A DNA stretch of 64,000 nt from contig NZ_SZNM01000005.1 in NCBI RefSeq assembly GCF_005870085.1, forward strand, positions 1 through 64,000, written 5' to 3'. This DNA is from Aquibacillus sediminis. Its GTDB lineage: Bacteria; Bacillota; Bacilli; Bacillales; Amphibacillaceae. This document shows, piece by piece, positions 26,857-35,924 of the stretch. A program made the position numbers and the translations under genes. The notes under the pieces were generated by a model. That model did not search any database and was not told the origin of the DNA. It saw only the letters and a program-made list of their open reading frames with translations. Every line of letters starts with the position of its first letter. Position 1 is the first letter of the stretch.

Positions 26857-26899
26857 AAATAGGTAACGTCGTTCTATAACTGAACGACGTTACCTATTT
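26857..26899. repeat. Perfect 17-bp inverted repeat
   Basis: AAATAGGTAACGTCGTT, loop CTATAACTG, AACGACGTTACCTATTT. There is no T tract after it on either strand, so it may be an element end, an operator or an RNA stem rather than a terminator. It lies 78 bases before the next gene. Confidence 0.7.
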
Positions 26900-26976
26900 G
26901 AAAGTGTTTTCCTCATAATCTAGAGGTGATAAACTAAGAGGGAAGAATGTAACGTAAGATGATTGGGGGATTAACG

Positions 26977-27537
26977 ATGAAAATTAAACTTACAATCACA
27001 GTGGTTCTAGTGATCATCATAGCTGTTGCGTGGAACTACTATCCAAAACCATATACAAAAAACTTAAATGGCGTCTATTACCAGTTAGGGAATGAGGAAG
27101 TTCGAGAGCAGATAAAGATGCGTATCGATGGTAGATTACGGAATCCTTTATTTGGTAAAACAAGATTTGATGGAACGGTAGAATTTGAAGGGGAGGAGGT
27201 CCCTAGAGTTCCAGAGGATCGAGGGGAATTAGAATTATGGTTTGAGGATGGATATGGTTCGGTCGTATCGTTTGGTCGTACGCGTGCGGATGGTGTGCTT
27301 GAACCATCGATTTATTACTACGGAACTGTTTATAGTGACAATGATTTTTCTCAATTCACCATCGCCGTTTACTCTAGGGATACAGAAGATGAAGATAGGG
27401 GATCGTGGTCGGCAGCCGATGGGCTAATGATTACAGCTCCTGCAGAAGATCGTGAGCAAGCACTGAAAATCAATCAACAACTTTTCAACCAATATGAAAA
27501 AAATGGGAACAGCTTCATCTATGATCCTAGTGAATAA
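26977..27537 (+). CDS. Hypothetical membrane-anchored extracytoplasmic protein
   Basis: The 186-residue protein has one N-terminal hydrophobic helix (ITVVLVIIIAVAWNYY) and an acidic exported domain rich in beta-strand-like sequence (DGTVEFEGEEVP, GELELWFEDGYGS, IYYYGTVYS). There is no lipobox. I do not recognise a family. ATG 26977 is preceded by GGGGGATTAACG; the longer frame to 26959 contains the ribosome binding site. It stands alone. Confidence 0.75.
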   Translation: MKIKLTITVVLVIIIAVAWNYYPKPYTKNLNGVYYQLGNEEVREQIKMRIDGRLRNPLFGKTRFDGTVEFEGEEVPRVPEDRGELELWFEDGYGSVVSFGRTRADGVLEPSIYYYGTVYSDNDFSQFTIAVYSRDTEDEDRGSWSAADGLMITAPAEDREQALKINQQLFNQYEKNGNSFIYDPSE

Positions 27538-27940
27538 TGAACAGTGATCATGAATAGCAACAACAAGAACTTGAAAAATGAACTAAACTTAACTATCCTC
27601 CAATTATATAAATGTATTCAAATTTAATAGGCGGTAACCTTAACTGACGGAGTTTTACTATTATAGTAGCACCTTGTTGGGCAAGGGGTCAGGATTTCAC
27701 CTGTACTGTTGCCTTCTATTTTTGTTCACTGTTTGATCTTTTGAAATTCGCTACGTAACAGCCTCAGAGTTTTCCATTAACATGACTCGTATTTCTTTTT
27801 GTTGGGTTAACGCGCTTAGGTTAACAAGGAATCCTTTTCACCATCATGAAAAAATCACCCATATATTTCACATTACTGTCACTAGATGCAAAGTTTCTCG
27901 ATATTTATTTTTTATACTTATTAAAAAAGTAGGTGAAAGA
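27538..27940. other. 400-bp intergenic region, nothing recognised
   Basis: Contains a moderately GC-rich patch around 27630-27720 (GGCGGTAACC, TTGGGCAAGGGGTCAGG) that could be structured RNA or a decayed gene. No known riboswitch core or long hairpin fits it. The open frame upstream of the SHOCT gene begins here but has no ribosome binding site. Confidence 0.35.
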
Positions 27941-28156
27941 ATGATGCATACAAGCATAATGTGGTGGTCGATGATTCTATTCTGGACTGCGCTATTTAGC
28001 TTTGGGATTTATTTAGTAAGCAATTTTGTGAGTGGTGGTAGTAAAAAAGATTCACCGTTTCATTATTTGAATGAAAGACTAGCGAAAGGAGAAATAGATG
28101 AAGAAGAATATAAAAGGATAAAGGCTATAATCAAACAGGAAAATTCAACAATTTAA
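27941..28156 (+). CDS. Small SHOCT-domain membrane protein
   Basis: The 71-residue protein has one N-terminal membrane helix (IMWWSMILFWTALFSFGIYLVS) and a C-terminal SHOCT motif (LNERLAKGEIDEEEYKRIKAIIK). SHOCT is a short oligomerisation helix pair found in many small bacterial membrane proteins. AGGTGAAAGA precedes the double ATG; the longer upstream frame is not coding-like. Function is unknown. Confidence 0.85.
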   Translation: MMHTSIMWWSMILFWTALFSFGIYLVSNFVSGGSKKDSPFHYLNERLAKGEIDEEEYKRIKAIIKQENSTI

Positions 28157-28224
28157 GTGGAGTATAATGATAAGATCAAAATAGCAAATGGTCTTGTTTA
28201 TGGCCTTGATTAAGGAGAAAAAAT

Positions 28225-28644
28225 GTGAAAAATTTTACCGATATGATTAAACACTGGGATATAATTCTCATTCTCTTCTTTATCGTATTATCCTTTGTCC
28301 CTTTACTGATTTTTAGTTTTATTCAAGTAAGTCAATCATCGGAGCATGCAGTATATGAAGCCGCCATTACTGTAAACGATAGAGAGGTAGAACGGTTCAG
28401 GTTAACTGATCATCAAGGTGTAGAAAGATTACAAATACCGGAAGTAGATTGTAACCCAAGTGCTATAGAAGTCCAAGGCGAGCAAATACGTATAGAAAGC
28501 TCAACCTGCCCTGAGCAAATATGTGTTCAAACAGGCTATATTTCTAAACCTGGTAAGCCAATCGTTTGTATACCACATCAAGTTATTATCGAAATTGAAT
28601 CAATAGATGAGGAGCAGCAGGAAGAAGTGATCATCAGTTCTTGA
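28225..28644 (+). CDS. NusG domain II-like exported protein
   Basis: The 139-residue protein has an N-terminal membrane helix and an exported small beta domain. It carries the paired motifs CPEQICVQTGYISKPG and VCIPHQVIIEI, typical of NusG_II (KOW-like) membrane proteins common in Firmicutes and often linked to flavin or quinone/thiol systems. Two cysteines in CPEQIC could form a disulfide. It is translated from GTG after AAGGAGAAAAAAT. It lies between a SHOCT protein and a beta-propeller lipoprotein, all facing the same way. Confidence 0.82.
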   Translation: MKNFTDMIKHWDIILILFFIVLSFVPLLIFSFIQVSQSSEHAVYEAAITVNDREVERFRLTDHQGVERLQIPEVDCNPSAIEVQGEQIRIESSTCPEQICVQTGYISKPGKPIVCIPHQVIIEIESIDEEQQEEVIISS

Positions 28645-28727
28645 ATAACTAAAATTTTCTTGAATCTCCCCACTATCTGCACATTTAACAGCTAGGCTGG
28701 ATGTAGGTTTGAAAAATGGGAGGTAAA

Positions 28728-30137
28728 ATGACGATGAAAATACGGCTACAAATATTTATAGCTTTATTGACTGTGGGATTACTATTTTTAGTTGGTTGCT
28801 CAGATAATGAAGCAGAAGGAAAGGAAGCATCCTTCTATGTTGCTAATGCAGGTGAGGGAACTATTTCTGTGATTGATCCAACAACATATGAAGAAACGGA
28901 TAAAATAGACATTGATTCGGATCAGGCTTCACACGGTATTGCAGCAACTTTAGATGGTGATGTGGTCTATAGTGGTACAGGTTTTAATGGAAAAACTTTG
29001 CTTAAGATTGATACAGACACGAAGGAGACGCTAAACGAAATAGTATTTGACAAAGGTGTTCACGGCATTGATATTAGTCCTGATGAACAACAACTATATG
29101 TATCACTTAATGCTGGGCTTGGGGAAGATGGAGGAAGTGTTGCGATCGTAGATACTGATACATTTACAGTGACAGAAGAAGTTCAAACAGGTAGCGGACC
29201 AGCCCATGTTGCTGTTACCTCAAGTGGTGATCAAGTATGGGTTGCAAATGTAAATGATGATAGTGTTTCAGTGATCGAAACGGATAGCCATTCTGTTCAA
29301 ACGATTGAAGTAGGAAAGGTACCAAATGAAGTGGCAATCACACCTGATGAAAAGTATGTCTTTGTTGCGAACGTGGAATCTAATGTCGTTTCAGTGATTG
29401 ACACAAATTCATTGGAGACGGTCCAAACAGTGAAAGCAGGTGATGGTCCGCACGGTGTAACCGTATCCCTAAATGGCGAAGAGTTATGGGTAGCAAATAA
29501 TGACTCCAATGATGTGCATGTGATTGATACAGCTACATTGGAAACAAAAGCGATCATTCCTACAGGCTCCTATACCAATCATGTAGCATTTTCGTTAGAT
29601 GGGGAGCAAGTATATGTGACCAATCGAAGTTCAAATGATCTAGTAAGCATTGATAGGGAAAAGAAGGAAATAAAAGAAAAAATTTCAATTGGAGAAGAAC
29701 CCCATGAAATTTCATTGGAAGATTTTGTTGCAGAAGGTAATACTGAAATCAATTACCAATTCGCTAATGAAAATTCTGTTGTCAATAATGACTCCAAGGT
29801 GAATACTGTCAGTCAAACCGTTGAATCTGTCGACGTTGAAGCTACACATATAACGAATGTAGATGAAGTGGAAGGTGTACAGTTAGATTTAAGTGAATAT
29901 CTAGCATTCCAAATTTCATTAACGACACATTCAGGTGATTTAAGTCAATTAGGATTAGAAGATTCGATTTATCTAGTAGATGGAAGTGAAAAGATTGAAC
30001 CCGAACAATGGACGGTGCTAAGTGAAGATGCACATCATCCATCATATATTGCTATTTTTCCGAATGTAGATGGTAATTATGTGCTTCAATTAGAGGAATT
30101 TTTTGATCAAACAGTTGTACTTGATTTTTTTGAATAA
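28728..30137 (+). CDS. YVTN-type beta-propeller lipoprotein
   Basis: The 469-residue lipoprotein has a signal peptide ending in LVGC (lipid on Cys ~24). A seven-bladed YVTN/YncE-type propeller follows (repeats such as VWVANVNDDSVSVIETDSHSVQTIEVG, about 42 residues each, up to residue ~345), and a C-terminal all-beta domain of about 120 residues. Such proteins bind partners or polymers at the cell surface; the ligand is unknown. ATG 28728 follows GGGAGG; ATG 28734 is an alternative. A terminator follows. Codon use looks like that of its neighbours. Confidence 0.85.
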   Translation: MTMKIRLQIFIALLTVGLLFLVGCSDNEAEGKEASFYVANAGEGTISVIDPTTYEETDKIDIDSDQASHGIAATLDGDVVYSGTGFNGKTLLKIDTDTKETLNEIVFDKGVHGIDISPDEQQLYVSLNAGLGEDGGSVAIVDTDTFTVTEEVQTGSGPAHVAVTSSGDQVWVANVNDDSVSVIETDSHSVQTIEVGKVPNEVAITPDEKYVFVANVESNVVSVIDTNSLETVQTVKAGDGPHGVTVSLNGEELWVANNDSNDVHVIDTATLETKAIIPTGSYTNHVAFSLDGEQVYVTNRSSNDLVSIDREKKEIKEKISIGEEPHEISLEDFVAEGNTEINYQFANENSVVNNDSKVNTVSQTVESVDVEATHITNVDEVEGVQLDLSEYLAFQISLTTHSGDLSQLGLEDSIYLVDGSEKIEPEQWTVLSEDAHHPSYIAIFPNVDGNYVLQLEEFFDQTVVLDFFE

Positions 30138-30145
30138 CTAGATGA

Positions 30146-30174
30146 GGCTGTCTAAAGGGGACAGTCTTTTTTAT
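30146..30174 (+). terminator. Intrinsic terminator
   Basis: GGCTGTC, loop TAAAGGG, GACAGTC then TTTTTTA (one G-U pair). Confidence 0.75.
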
Positions 30175-30231
30175 TAGTCATAGCTTTGCTTCTTTCGTTT
30201 CAAATTTGATAAATTATAAGAGAGTAATGTG

Positions 30232-30292
30232 TAAATTTTATGCACATTCCCGGCAATCAACTATTATTTACTGAACGTGCATAAAATCTCCA
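30232..30292. promoter_or_regulatory. Two inverted copies of a candidate regulator box upstream of the OmpR-type gene
   Basis: TGCATAAAATCTCCA (30278-30292, plus strand) and TGCATAAAATTTACA (minus strand, reading down from about 30246) are nearly the same motif in opposite orientation; the 11-bp core ATTTTATGCAC/GTGCATAAAAT is a perfect inverted repeat. A third close copy, TGCACAAAATCTGCA, lies upstream of the copB-type gene at 35839. The regulator at 30453 is the natural candidate to bind it. Confidence 0.5.
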
Positions 30293-30452
30293 CAGTTTTT
30301 TGCTACACTGTATAAAAGTATAGTTTTAGAGTTTTGATGGTCGATGGTTTGTCTAAATCTTTTTTTTGATAGATTTTTAAAAACTTGTTGATATTACATA
30401 TAGCAATTTCGCCATAAACAATGAAACAAACGAAAGAAGGAGAAAGCTGAAT

Positions 30453-31121
30453 ATGCCAACAATATTAGTAGTTGATGATGAATCTAGAATGCTTGATTTA
30501 ATAAGTTTTTATCTAGAGGCAAGAGGTTTTACATGTGAACGAGCAGTTTCAGGGAATTGTGCACTTGAGAAAATGAAACATACAATCTATGACATTGTAA
30601 TACTTGATGTTATGATGCCAAATATGGATGGGTGGGAAGTATGTAAACAAATACGATTATTTTCTTCGGTACCTATTATCATGTTAACTGCTAGAGAAGA
30701 AAAGAAGGATATAGTGAAAGGATTACAAATAGGTGCCGATGACTATATAACGAAACCGTTTAATGAAGAAGAACTTGTTGCCAGGATTGATGCGTTGTTA
30801 CGTCGTTTGGGCAAGGAGAAGAGTATTTCATATGATGGATTGGTGTGGGAGGAGACAAACCATGAATTGACTTATCAAGGGGAGGTTATTCCATTAACAC
30901 CAAAAGAGTTTTCCATTATCGGCTATTTAATGAAAAATCCTAATAGGGTCTTTTCAAGAGAACAATTGATTGATCTAATTTGGGGAATGGATTCCGAAAC
31001 GGAAGGGCGAACGGTGGATTCTCATGTTCGCAACATGCGTGATAAAGTTAGAAAATCTGGCTTTCCTATTGATCATTGTTTAAAAACGGTTTGGGGCGTT
31101 GGGTATAAATGGATAAACTAA
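30453..31121 (+). CDS. OmpR/PhoB-family response regulator
   Basis: The 222-residue regulator has a complete receiver (VVDDES acidic pair, phospho-aspartate in VILDVMMPNMDGW, threonine in MLTARE, lysine in DDYITKPF) and a winged-helix DNA-binding domain (LTPKEFSIIGYLMKNPNRVFSREQLIDLIWG). AGAAGGAG precedes the ATG. No kinase gene follows directly; the nearest sensor kinase starts 3.3 kb downstream, after a carboxypeptidase, an azoreductase and repeat elements. A motif shared between this promoter and copB suggests a joint role, possibly copper or envelope stress. Confidence 0.93.
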   Translation: MPTILVVDDESRMLDLISFYLEARGFTCERAVSGNCALEKMKHTIYDIVILDVMMPNMDGWEVCKQIRLFSSVPIIMLTAREEKKDIVKGLQIGADDYITKPFNEEELVARIDALLRRLGKEKSISYDGLVWEETNHELTYQGEVIPLTPKEFSIIGYLMKNPNRVFSREQLIDLIWGMDSETEGRTVDSHVRNMRDKVRKSGFPIDHCLKTVWGVGYKWIN

Positions 31122-31138
31122 ACCTTCTTTTTCTAGAA

Positions 31139-31169
31139 TTTTCACATTAGTTGGAGATTAATGTGAAAA
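31139..31169. promoter_or_regulatory. Inverted repeat between the regulator and carboxypeptidase genes
   Basis: TTTTCACATTA and TAATGTGAAAA are perfect 11-bp arms with a 9-base loop. No T tract follows on the plus strand, so an operator for the next gene is as likely as a terminator. Confidence 0.5.
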
Positions 31170-31315
31170 ACGGGTAAAAAAAGCAAAATTACTAGGTATT
31201 GTCTGTTTTCATTTTTTTAACAAAGTTAACAATTGTATTACACATCGTGAAAAGTATAGATTTTGTACAATTTTTAAGTAAAATCTAAGGATAGGTGCTA
31301 TTACGTTAGGGCAAC

Positions 31316-32521
31316 ATGAGAGGATGTGAAAAATTGAAGTTCTTCTTCAGAATTGCGATCTATTTGATTGTTTTTACACTATTATTTGAAACAACCACAC
31401 TTGCCCATGAGGAGCTGGAGGAACGTCCTAGTCTTTCAAGTGAGGCAGCTATCCTAATAGATTCCAACAGTGGGCAAGTGTTATATGAAAAATATGCAGA
31501 ATCGAACATGTACCCAGCAAGTTTGACCAAGGTGGCTACAGCTATATACGCAATTGAGCAAGGAAATCTTGATGATAAGGTTACGGTTAGTGAGGAAGCT
31601 AGTGGAGTGATTGGGTCTAGTGTATATATAGAAGAGGGTGAACAGCTCACACTAGAGATGTTAGTAGAGGGATTATTAGTTAATTCTGGAAATGATGCTG
31701 GTGTAGCAATAGCAGAACATTTAGATGGTGATATGGAACAATTCTCTCGTAATCTTAATCGCTACTTAAAAGAAGAAGTAGATATTAAGAACACGAATTT
31801 TGTTAATCCACATGGGTTGTTTGATCCAGATCATGTAACGACCGCCGCTGATTTGGCTAAAATTACGCAGTATGCAATAGAAAATGAAACATTTGCGTCT
31901 ATTTTTGGTATCGAACGTTTAGAATGGAATGGCGAGAATTGGGACGCGACTTTGTACACGCATCATAAATTAATGAGGGAGATGCCTTATGACGGTGTGA
32001 CAGGTGGAAAAACAGGCTATGTATCGGAGTCTGGCCCGACCTTAATTACGACTGCAGAACGAGAAGATATTGGTTTGATTGCGGTTGTCTTGAAAGCTCC
32101 GAATCAAGAAGCTTTATACCAAGACACTACGAAACTATTAGACTATGGTTTCGATCATTTTCAAACGACTGTGATTGAAAAAGGGTCAGAATATATAAGT
32201 GATAATGGAAATGATTATAGAGCAGAAGAGGACCTCGTTTTTACACAAATAAAGGATGAACAACCTGAAATAGAATTATCTAATGATGGGACACTTTCCG
32301 TACAACAAAAAGTTGACGATTTAAACAAGTCTTTTTTATTAGAAGAGGTAAAAGAAGACAAGCAGCAAGCACAGGTTACAAGTGAAGAGGGGATAGAGGC
32401 ACCGAATTCTCAAACGGATCGCTTTCCTTTTACTATTGTATTTTCTATCATAATAGGTATGGTTTCGCTCGCTACTGTTTTCATTAAATTTAGAAAAAAC
32501 TTCAAGAACTATAACGTATAG
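31316..32521 (+). CDS. D-alanyl-D-alanine carboxypeptidase (DacA/DacF type, S11 family)
   Basis: The 401-residue low-molecular-weight penicillin-binding protein trims the terminal D-alanine from peptidoglycan stem peptides. The signal peptide is followed by the active-site triad motifs: SLTK (SxxK), SGN (SxN) and KTG in GGKTGYVS. A C-terminal region with a single membrane helix (FTIVFSIIIGMVSLATVFI) replaces the usual amphipathic anchor. ATG 31316 has a weak ribosome binding site; TTG 31334, nine bases after GAGAGG, may be the true start. It lies downstream of the response regulator and may belong to its regulon. Confidence 0.9.
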   Translation: MRGCEKLKFFFRIAIYLIVFTLLFETTTLAHEELEERPSLSSEAAILIDSNSGQVLYEKYAESNMYPASLTKVATAIYAIEQGNLDDKVTVSEEASGVIGSSVYIEEGEQLTLEMLVEGLLVNSGNDAGVAIAEHLDGDMEQFSRNLNRYLKEEVDIKNTNFVNPHGLFDPDHVTTAADLAKITQYAIENETFASIFGIERLEWNGENWDATLYTHHKLMREMPYDGVTGGKTGYVSESGPTLITTAEREDIGLIAVVLKAPNQEALYQDTTKLLDYGFDHFQTTVIEKGSEYISDNGNDYRAEEDLVFTQIKDEQPEIELSNDGTLSVQQKVDDLNKSFLLEEVKEDKQQAQVTSEEGIEAPNSQTDRFPFTIVFSIIIGMVSLATVFIKFRKNFKNYNV

Positions 32522-32667
32522 GCCTCTACTTGATTTTTAAATTTTCTATAGTCATTGTTAAAAGTGAAAGAATTAGATAAGACAAAAAGGTATCCCAATT
32601 ATTAGATTAACGGATAATTTTGGGAGAGAAAAGTGATAACAATTCAATTAGCAATATAAAAACAACC

Positions 32668-32700
32668 AAAAACACTTAGAACAATTCTGAGTGTTTTTGC
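32668..32700 (+). terminator. Intrinsic terminator after the carboxypeptidase gene
   Basis: AAACACTTAGA, loop ACAAT, TCTGAGTGTTT then TTG. Confidence 0.8.
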
Positions 32701-32716
32701 TATACATACATTTTTT

Positions 32717-32897
32717 ATTCCGGTGCAACCGTCTGTAAGACATCACTTCAAACAATCAAATGAGACGGAGATGATTAAGTGGGAGTAAACTTTCCTTTCA
32801 CCTCGAATGGTTGTAAGGGTCTGTGGGTCTTTCCTTGTGGTACTAATACTCACTAGGGGAAGAGCAAAAATCCCCACTGAGTGAAGTTTCACTTTAT
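32717..32897. repeat. Structured repeat family, copy A
   Basis: A ~180-bp element that starts TTCCGGTGCAACCGTCTGTAAG, contains GTGGGAGTAAAC and CACCTCGAATGGTTGTAAGG, and ends in a hairpin (ACTCACTAGGGGAAG...TCCCCACTGAGTGAAG) with GTTTCACTTTAT. It is shared with copies at 33779 and 54655 and more distantly with 38961 and 54250. The GAATGGTTCAAG block resembles right ends of IS200/IS605-type elements from memory. No transposase is nearby. Confidence 0.7.
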
Positions 32898-32917
32898 AGA
32901 AAACAAGTGGATTAAAA

Positions 32918-32952
32918 AAAAGCAAGTATAGAAGTTTTGAATATACTTGCCA
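32918..32952 (-). terminator. azoR terminator
   Basis: On the minus strand GCAAGTATA and TATACTTGC flank a short loop, followed by TTTTTTTT. It lies just beyond the azoreductase stop. Confidence 0.85.
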
Positions 32953-32968
32953 TTAAATTACTTATTTC

Positions 32969-33604
32969 TTAAAATGTATGTGCAAAATCTTTTGCACGAT
33001 TGATTGCATTTTGTTTTATTTCTTCTGCTTTATTAGGCATTGCAGCGTGTCCTTCTATAAATAAACCTTCAAATGATGGAACTCCAAAAAAGTTCATAAG
33101 TACTTCTAAATAACGATGTCCCATTTCCATAGCGGCAGCTGGGCCCTCTGAATAAATACCTCCACGAGCTTGAATGTGAAGTGCCTTTTTATCTGTTAAT
33201 AATCCCACTGGACCTTCCGCCGTGTATTTGAAAGCTTTCCCTGCTACTGCAACAGAGTCAATATAAGCTTTCATTAATGGTGGAAAAGAAAAGTTCCATA
33301 AAGGTGTTACGAATACATATTTATCAGCTTCAATAAACTGATCGCTTAATTCATTTAACCGCCCCACCTTTTCTTGTTCTTCTTTACTTAGTTCCTCGAA
33401 GCCATTACCAGATTGAAGTTTCCCCCATCCTTGAAAAACATCGGCATCTATATAAGGAATATTCTCTTTATAAAGGTCAATATGAACAACTTCATCATTA
33501 GGATTTCTTTCCTTGTAAGTGTCTATGAATGCTTTAGCTGCAGCCATGCTAAAAGATAGCTTTTCATCATGAGGATGGGCTGTAATGTATAATACTTTTG
33601 TCAT
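32969..33604 (-). CDS. azoR: FMN-dependent NADH:azoreductase/quinone reductase
   Basis: The 211-residue flavodoxin-fold enzyme reduces quinones and azo compounds with NADH. Typical blocks are [44 protein letters not shown] and ALHIQARGG. Start at 33604: AGGTGATCATA precedes ATG; the GTG at 33613 lies inside the ribosome binding site. It is a single gene with its own terminator, flanked on both sides by copies of the same structured repeat. Its opposite orientation separates a response regulator region from a sensor kinase. Confidence 0.94.
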   Translation of the reverse strand: MTKVLYITAHPHDEKLSFSMAAAKAFIDTYKERNPNDEVVHIDLYKENIPYIDADVFQGWGKLQSGNGFEELSKEEQEKVGRLNELSDQFIEADKYVFVTPLWNFSFPPLMKAYIDSVAVAGKAFKYTAEGPVGLLTDKKALHIQARGGIYSEGPAAAMEMGHRYLEVLMNFFGVPSFEGLFIEGHAAMPNKAEEIKQNAINRAKDFAHTF

Positions 33605-33778
33605 TATGATCACCTTTCAAATTTTAAATTTAGATAACCTTTCATTTGTGACTAAAAATCCCAGGCATTTAGATAGTTAAATTCGAGAAAAAAATAATAA
33701 TGTAAAGTTCTAACCCCTGTGTTCAAACGAAGGTTTTTAAAAAGGACTTGTCTTATTATAGACAAATCCTTTAAATTT

Positions 33779-33922
33779 ATCCCGGTGCAACCGTTCGTAA
33801 GACTTCCATCTTCAAAACATGAAACGGAAATGTTTAAGTGGGGTGATCTTTCACCCCGATTGGTTCAAGGGCTTGCTGGTCTATTTTAGGGAGAGAAAAA
33901 AACTGAATGAAATTTCACTTTA
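33779..33922. repeat. Structured repeat family, copy B
   Basis: It starts CCCGGTGCAACCGTTCGTAAG and has a perfect GGGGTGA/TCACCCC hairpin followed by GATTGGTTCAAGGGC; it ends GAAATTTCACTTTA. It shares order and sequence with copies A and C. Its last bases supply the stop codon of the small minus-strand frame at 33920-34051. Confidence 0.7.
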
Positions 33923-34051
33923 TTTTAAGATGTATGGGTTGCCACTAATGTTTCTTCTCATTTCATCAGTGATTTCAAATGGTTTTGTTTCAGTTAACTT
34001 AACACTTACTATTTTCCCACTTCCATCATAGTGCATAGGCTTTCTTTCCAT
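33920..34051 (-). CDS. Small hypothetical peptide, possibly truncated by a repeat
   Basis: The 43-residue frame starts with an excellent ribosome binding site (AAGGAGGTG, seven bases before ATG 34051), so it is probably translated. The product is polar (MERKPMHYDGSGK, ETKPFEITDEMRRN) with no membrane segment and is not recognised. Its stop codon lies in the end of repeat copy B, so the gene may once have been longer and been cut by the repeat. It could also be a genuine short gene. Confidence 0.6.
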   Translation of the reverse strand: MERKPMHYDGSGKIVSVKLTETKPFEITDEMRRNISGNPYILK

Positions 34052-34402
34052 TATCTGCACCTCCTTGAAAAACATCCTCAATGAATGAATACAATGGTTC
34101 AGTAATATTTTTGTTTGAACACAGTTTGTACTCAATTTCTTTTTAATATGTATTCTGACTAATATTCAACTATCCCATTGCAATTATCCGTTTTAATTTT
34201 AACCATGCCTAATATAGGATCACTTTTAGTTATTGGCTTAATGCAAAAATGCAAAGTTTCTTGACACTTTCTTCTTATAATTGAGCTATAGCTATAAAGT
34301 TTGATTTGGTAGATTTATACCGTCATACTAAAACATATAGTTGACAAAGCCTAAATGAATAGATACATGTTCAACCATTGTTGTAAGGATAAGGGAGAAA
34401 AT
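34052..34402. other. Divergent region upstream of the sensor kinase
   Basis: AT-rich 350 bases. A TTGACA at about 34260 with a TATA-rich stretch 17-19 bases on (GCTATAGCTATAAAG) is a plausible promoter for the kinase gene. Just before it, TGCAAAAATGCAAAG weakly resembles the box seen at 30278 and 35839. Confidence 0.4.
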
Positions 34403-35803
34403 ATGAAAAATAAAATTTCTTTTAAATTAGGTCTGTTATTTTTAATATTTATTTTATTAATGGAGTCGATGTTATTTTTCTTTCTGTATGTATCGATTAC
34501 AAATGAAAGGGTTGAAAGTGAAACCGAAAACCTACTATCCCGTGGGATGAATCATCGTGATGTGTTAGAGAAAAATTTTGAACCAACTACGATTGAACAC
34601 GTTGCACTTATGGAGTCAGAGGCTGATACAAAGGTAGTGATTGTTGATGATCAATTTAATCAGTTAGATGCATCCCATGATGTGAATCAAGAGATGAAAC
34701 ATCTTATTCAAAAAGGGGAGACAATGGAGTTTTCGCATCATGGAATATTAGTAGAGTCTAGGTGGCGAACAGAACCATATTTAGCAACGATCAGTCCGAT
34801 TAACATCAATGGTGAAACAAAAGGGTATGTTTATATGTTTGCGGAAACCGTACCAATACGACAGATGATTAGAGATATAACGATCTCATTTCTAATTGTT
34901 GGGATCGTGGCTGTTGTTGTTTCTATCGTTACCATCTTTTACTTATCTAGATCGATTACAAGACCATTAATAAAAATGAAAACTGCGACAGAAAAATTAA
35001 AATTAGGCAATCATGATGTTATCCTTGATACATTTCGTGATGATGAGTTAGGTGAACTGGCTAGAACGATCCAAAGCTTGTCAGAGGAATTGGAACACCT
35101 TAAAAAGGAGCGAAGTGAATTTTTAGCAAGTATTTCTCATGAATTACGAACACCTCTTACGTATCTAAAAGGGTATGCAGATTTATTAAGTAGGACTAAC
35201 TTACATTCTGAAGATCGTGAAAAATTTGCCGCGATTATTCAAGAGGAAGCAACTAAATTAACTGAAATGGTGAAGGATTTGTTTATGCTTGCGAAAATGG
35301 ATCAGAACCAGTTTTTAATACAAAAAGAGAAAGTAAGGTTGTATGAGTTCCTTCAAGATATGATTGAAAAATTCTCACCTGCCTTTAAAGAAAAAAATAT
35401 TCAATTAGAATTTTCATGTAATAAAAACATTGAAATCTCCATTGATCCGATACGTTTTAGACAAGTAATAAGTAACTTATTAGATAATGCATGGAAATAT
35501 GCTATGGAACAAACAAAGGTCTCCGTCACAGTAGTGGATCAAACCGAAACAGTAAGGATAGAAATTTCCGATCAAGGTGAAGGAATATCAGAATCAGAAC
35601 TTCCATATATATGGGAACGTTTGTACCGCGTTGAAAAATCCCGATCTCGTGAAACTGGAGGAAGTGGGTTAGGGCTTGCTATTGTAAAAGAGATAGTGGA
35701 GAGGCATGGAGGTATAGTTGAGGTGAATAGTGTGATGGGGAAAGGTAGCACATTTGCGATTATGTTAAAAAAGAGTGAGAACACATCGATGGATACAATG
35801 TAA
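34403..35803 (+). CDS. Sensor histidine kinase, HAMP type
   Basis: The 466-residue kinase has a first membrane helix (residues 8-30), an extracytoplasmic sensor domain of about 130 residues, a second helix (about 165-190), a HAMP linker, HisKA with the phosphoryl histidine in SISHELRTP, and HATPase motifs (DNAWKYA, GEGI, GGSGLGLAIV). Start ATG 34403 follows AAGGGAG; the longer frame to 34355 lacks a site. It lies 121 bases before copB. Its likely partner is the response regulator at 30453, as no regulator gene adjoins it. Ligand unknown; copper is suggested by context. Confidence 0.93.
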   Translation: MKNKISFKLGLLFLIFILLMESMLFFFLYVSITNERVESETENLLSRGMNHRDVLEKNFEPTTIEHVALMESEADTKVVIVDDQFNQLDASHDVNQEMKHLIQKGETMEFSHHGILVESRWRTEPYLATISPININGETKGYVYMFAETVPIRQMIRDITISFLIVGIVAVVVSIVTIFYLSRSITRPLIKMKTATEKLKLGNHDVILDTFRDDELGELARTIQSLSEELEHLKKERSEFLASISHELRTPLTYLKGYADLLSRTNLHSEDREKFAAIIQEEATKLTEMVKDLFMLAKMDQNQFLIQKEKVRLYEFLQDMIEKFSPAFKEKNIQLEFSCNKNIEISIDPIRFRQVISNLLDNAWKYAMEQTKVSVTVVDQTETVRIEISDQGEGISESELPYIWERLYRVEKSRSRETGGSGLGLAIVKEIVERHGGIVEVNSVMGKGSTFAIMLKKSENTSMDTM

Positions 35804-35838
35804 TTGTTATAAGTCACATGTTCAAAAATATACGCTTC

Positions 35839-35853
35839 TGCACAAAATCTGCA
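35839..35853 (+). promoter_or_regulatory. Candidate response-regulator box upstream of copB
   Basis: TGCACAAAATCTGCA shares 13 of 15 bases with TGCATAAAATCTCCA upstream of the response regulator gene at 30278. It lies 72-86 bases before the copB start, a usual place for an activator site. Confidence 0.5.
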
Positions 35854-35924
35854 TTTTTTAAGGAAATACTATCAATGTGTTGTGATTAAGTGACAATGAA
35901 AAAGTCTAAAAAGAGGTGATAGAA

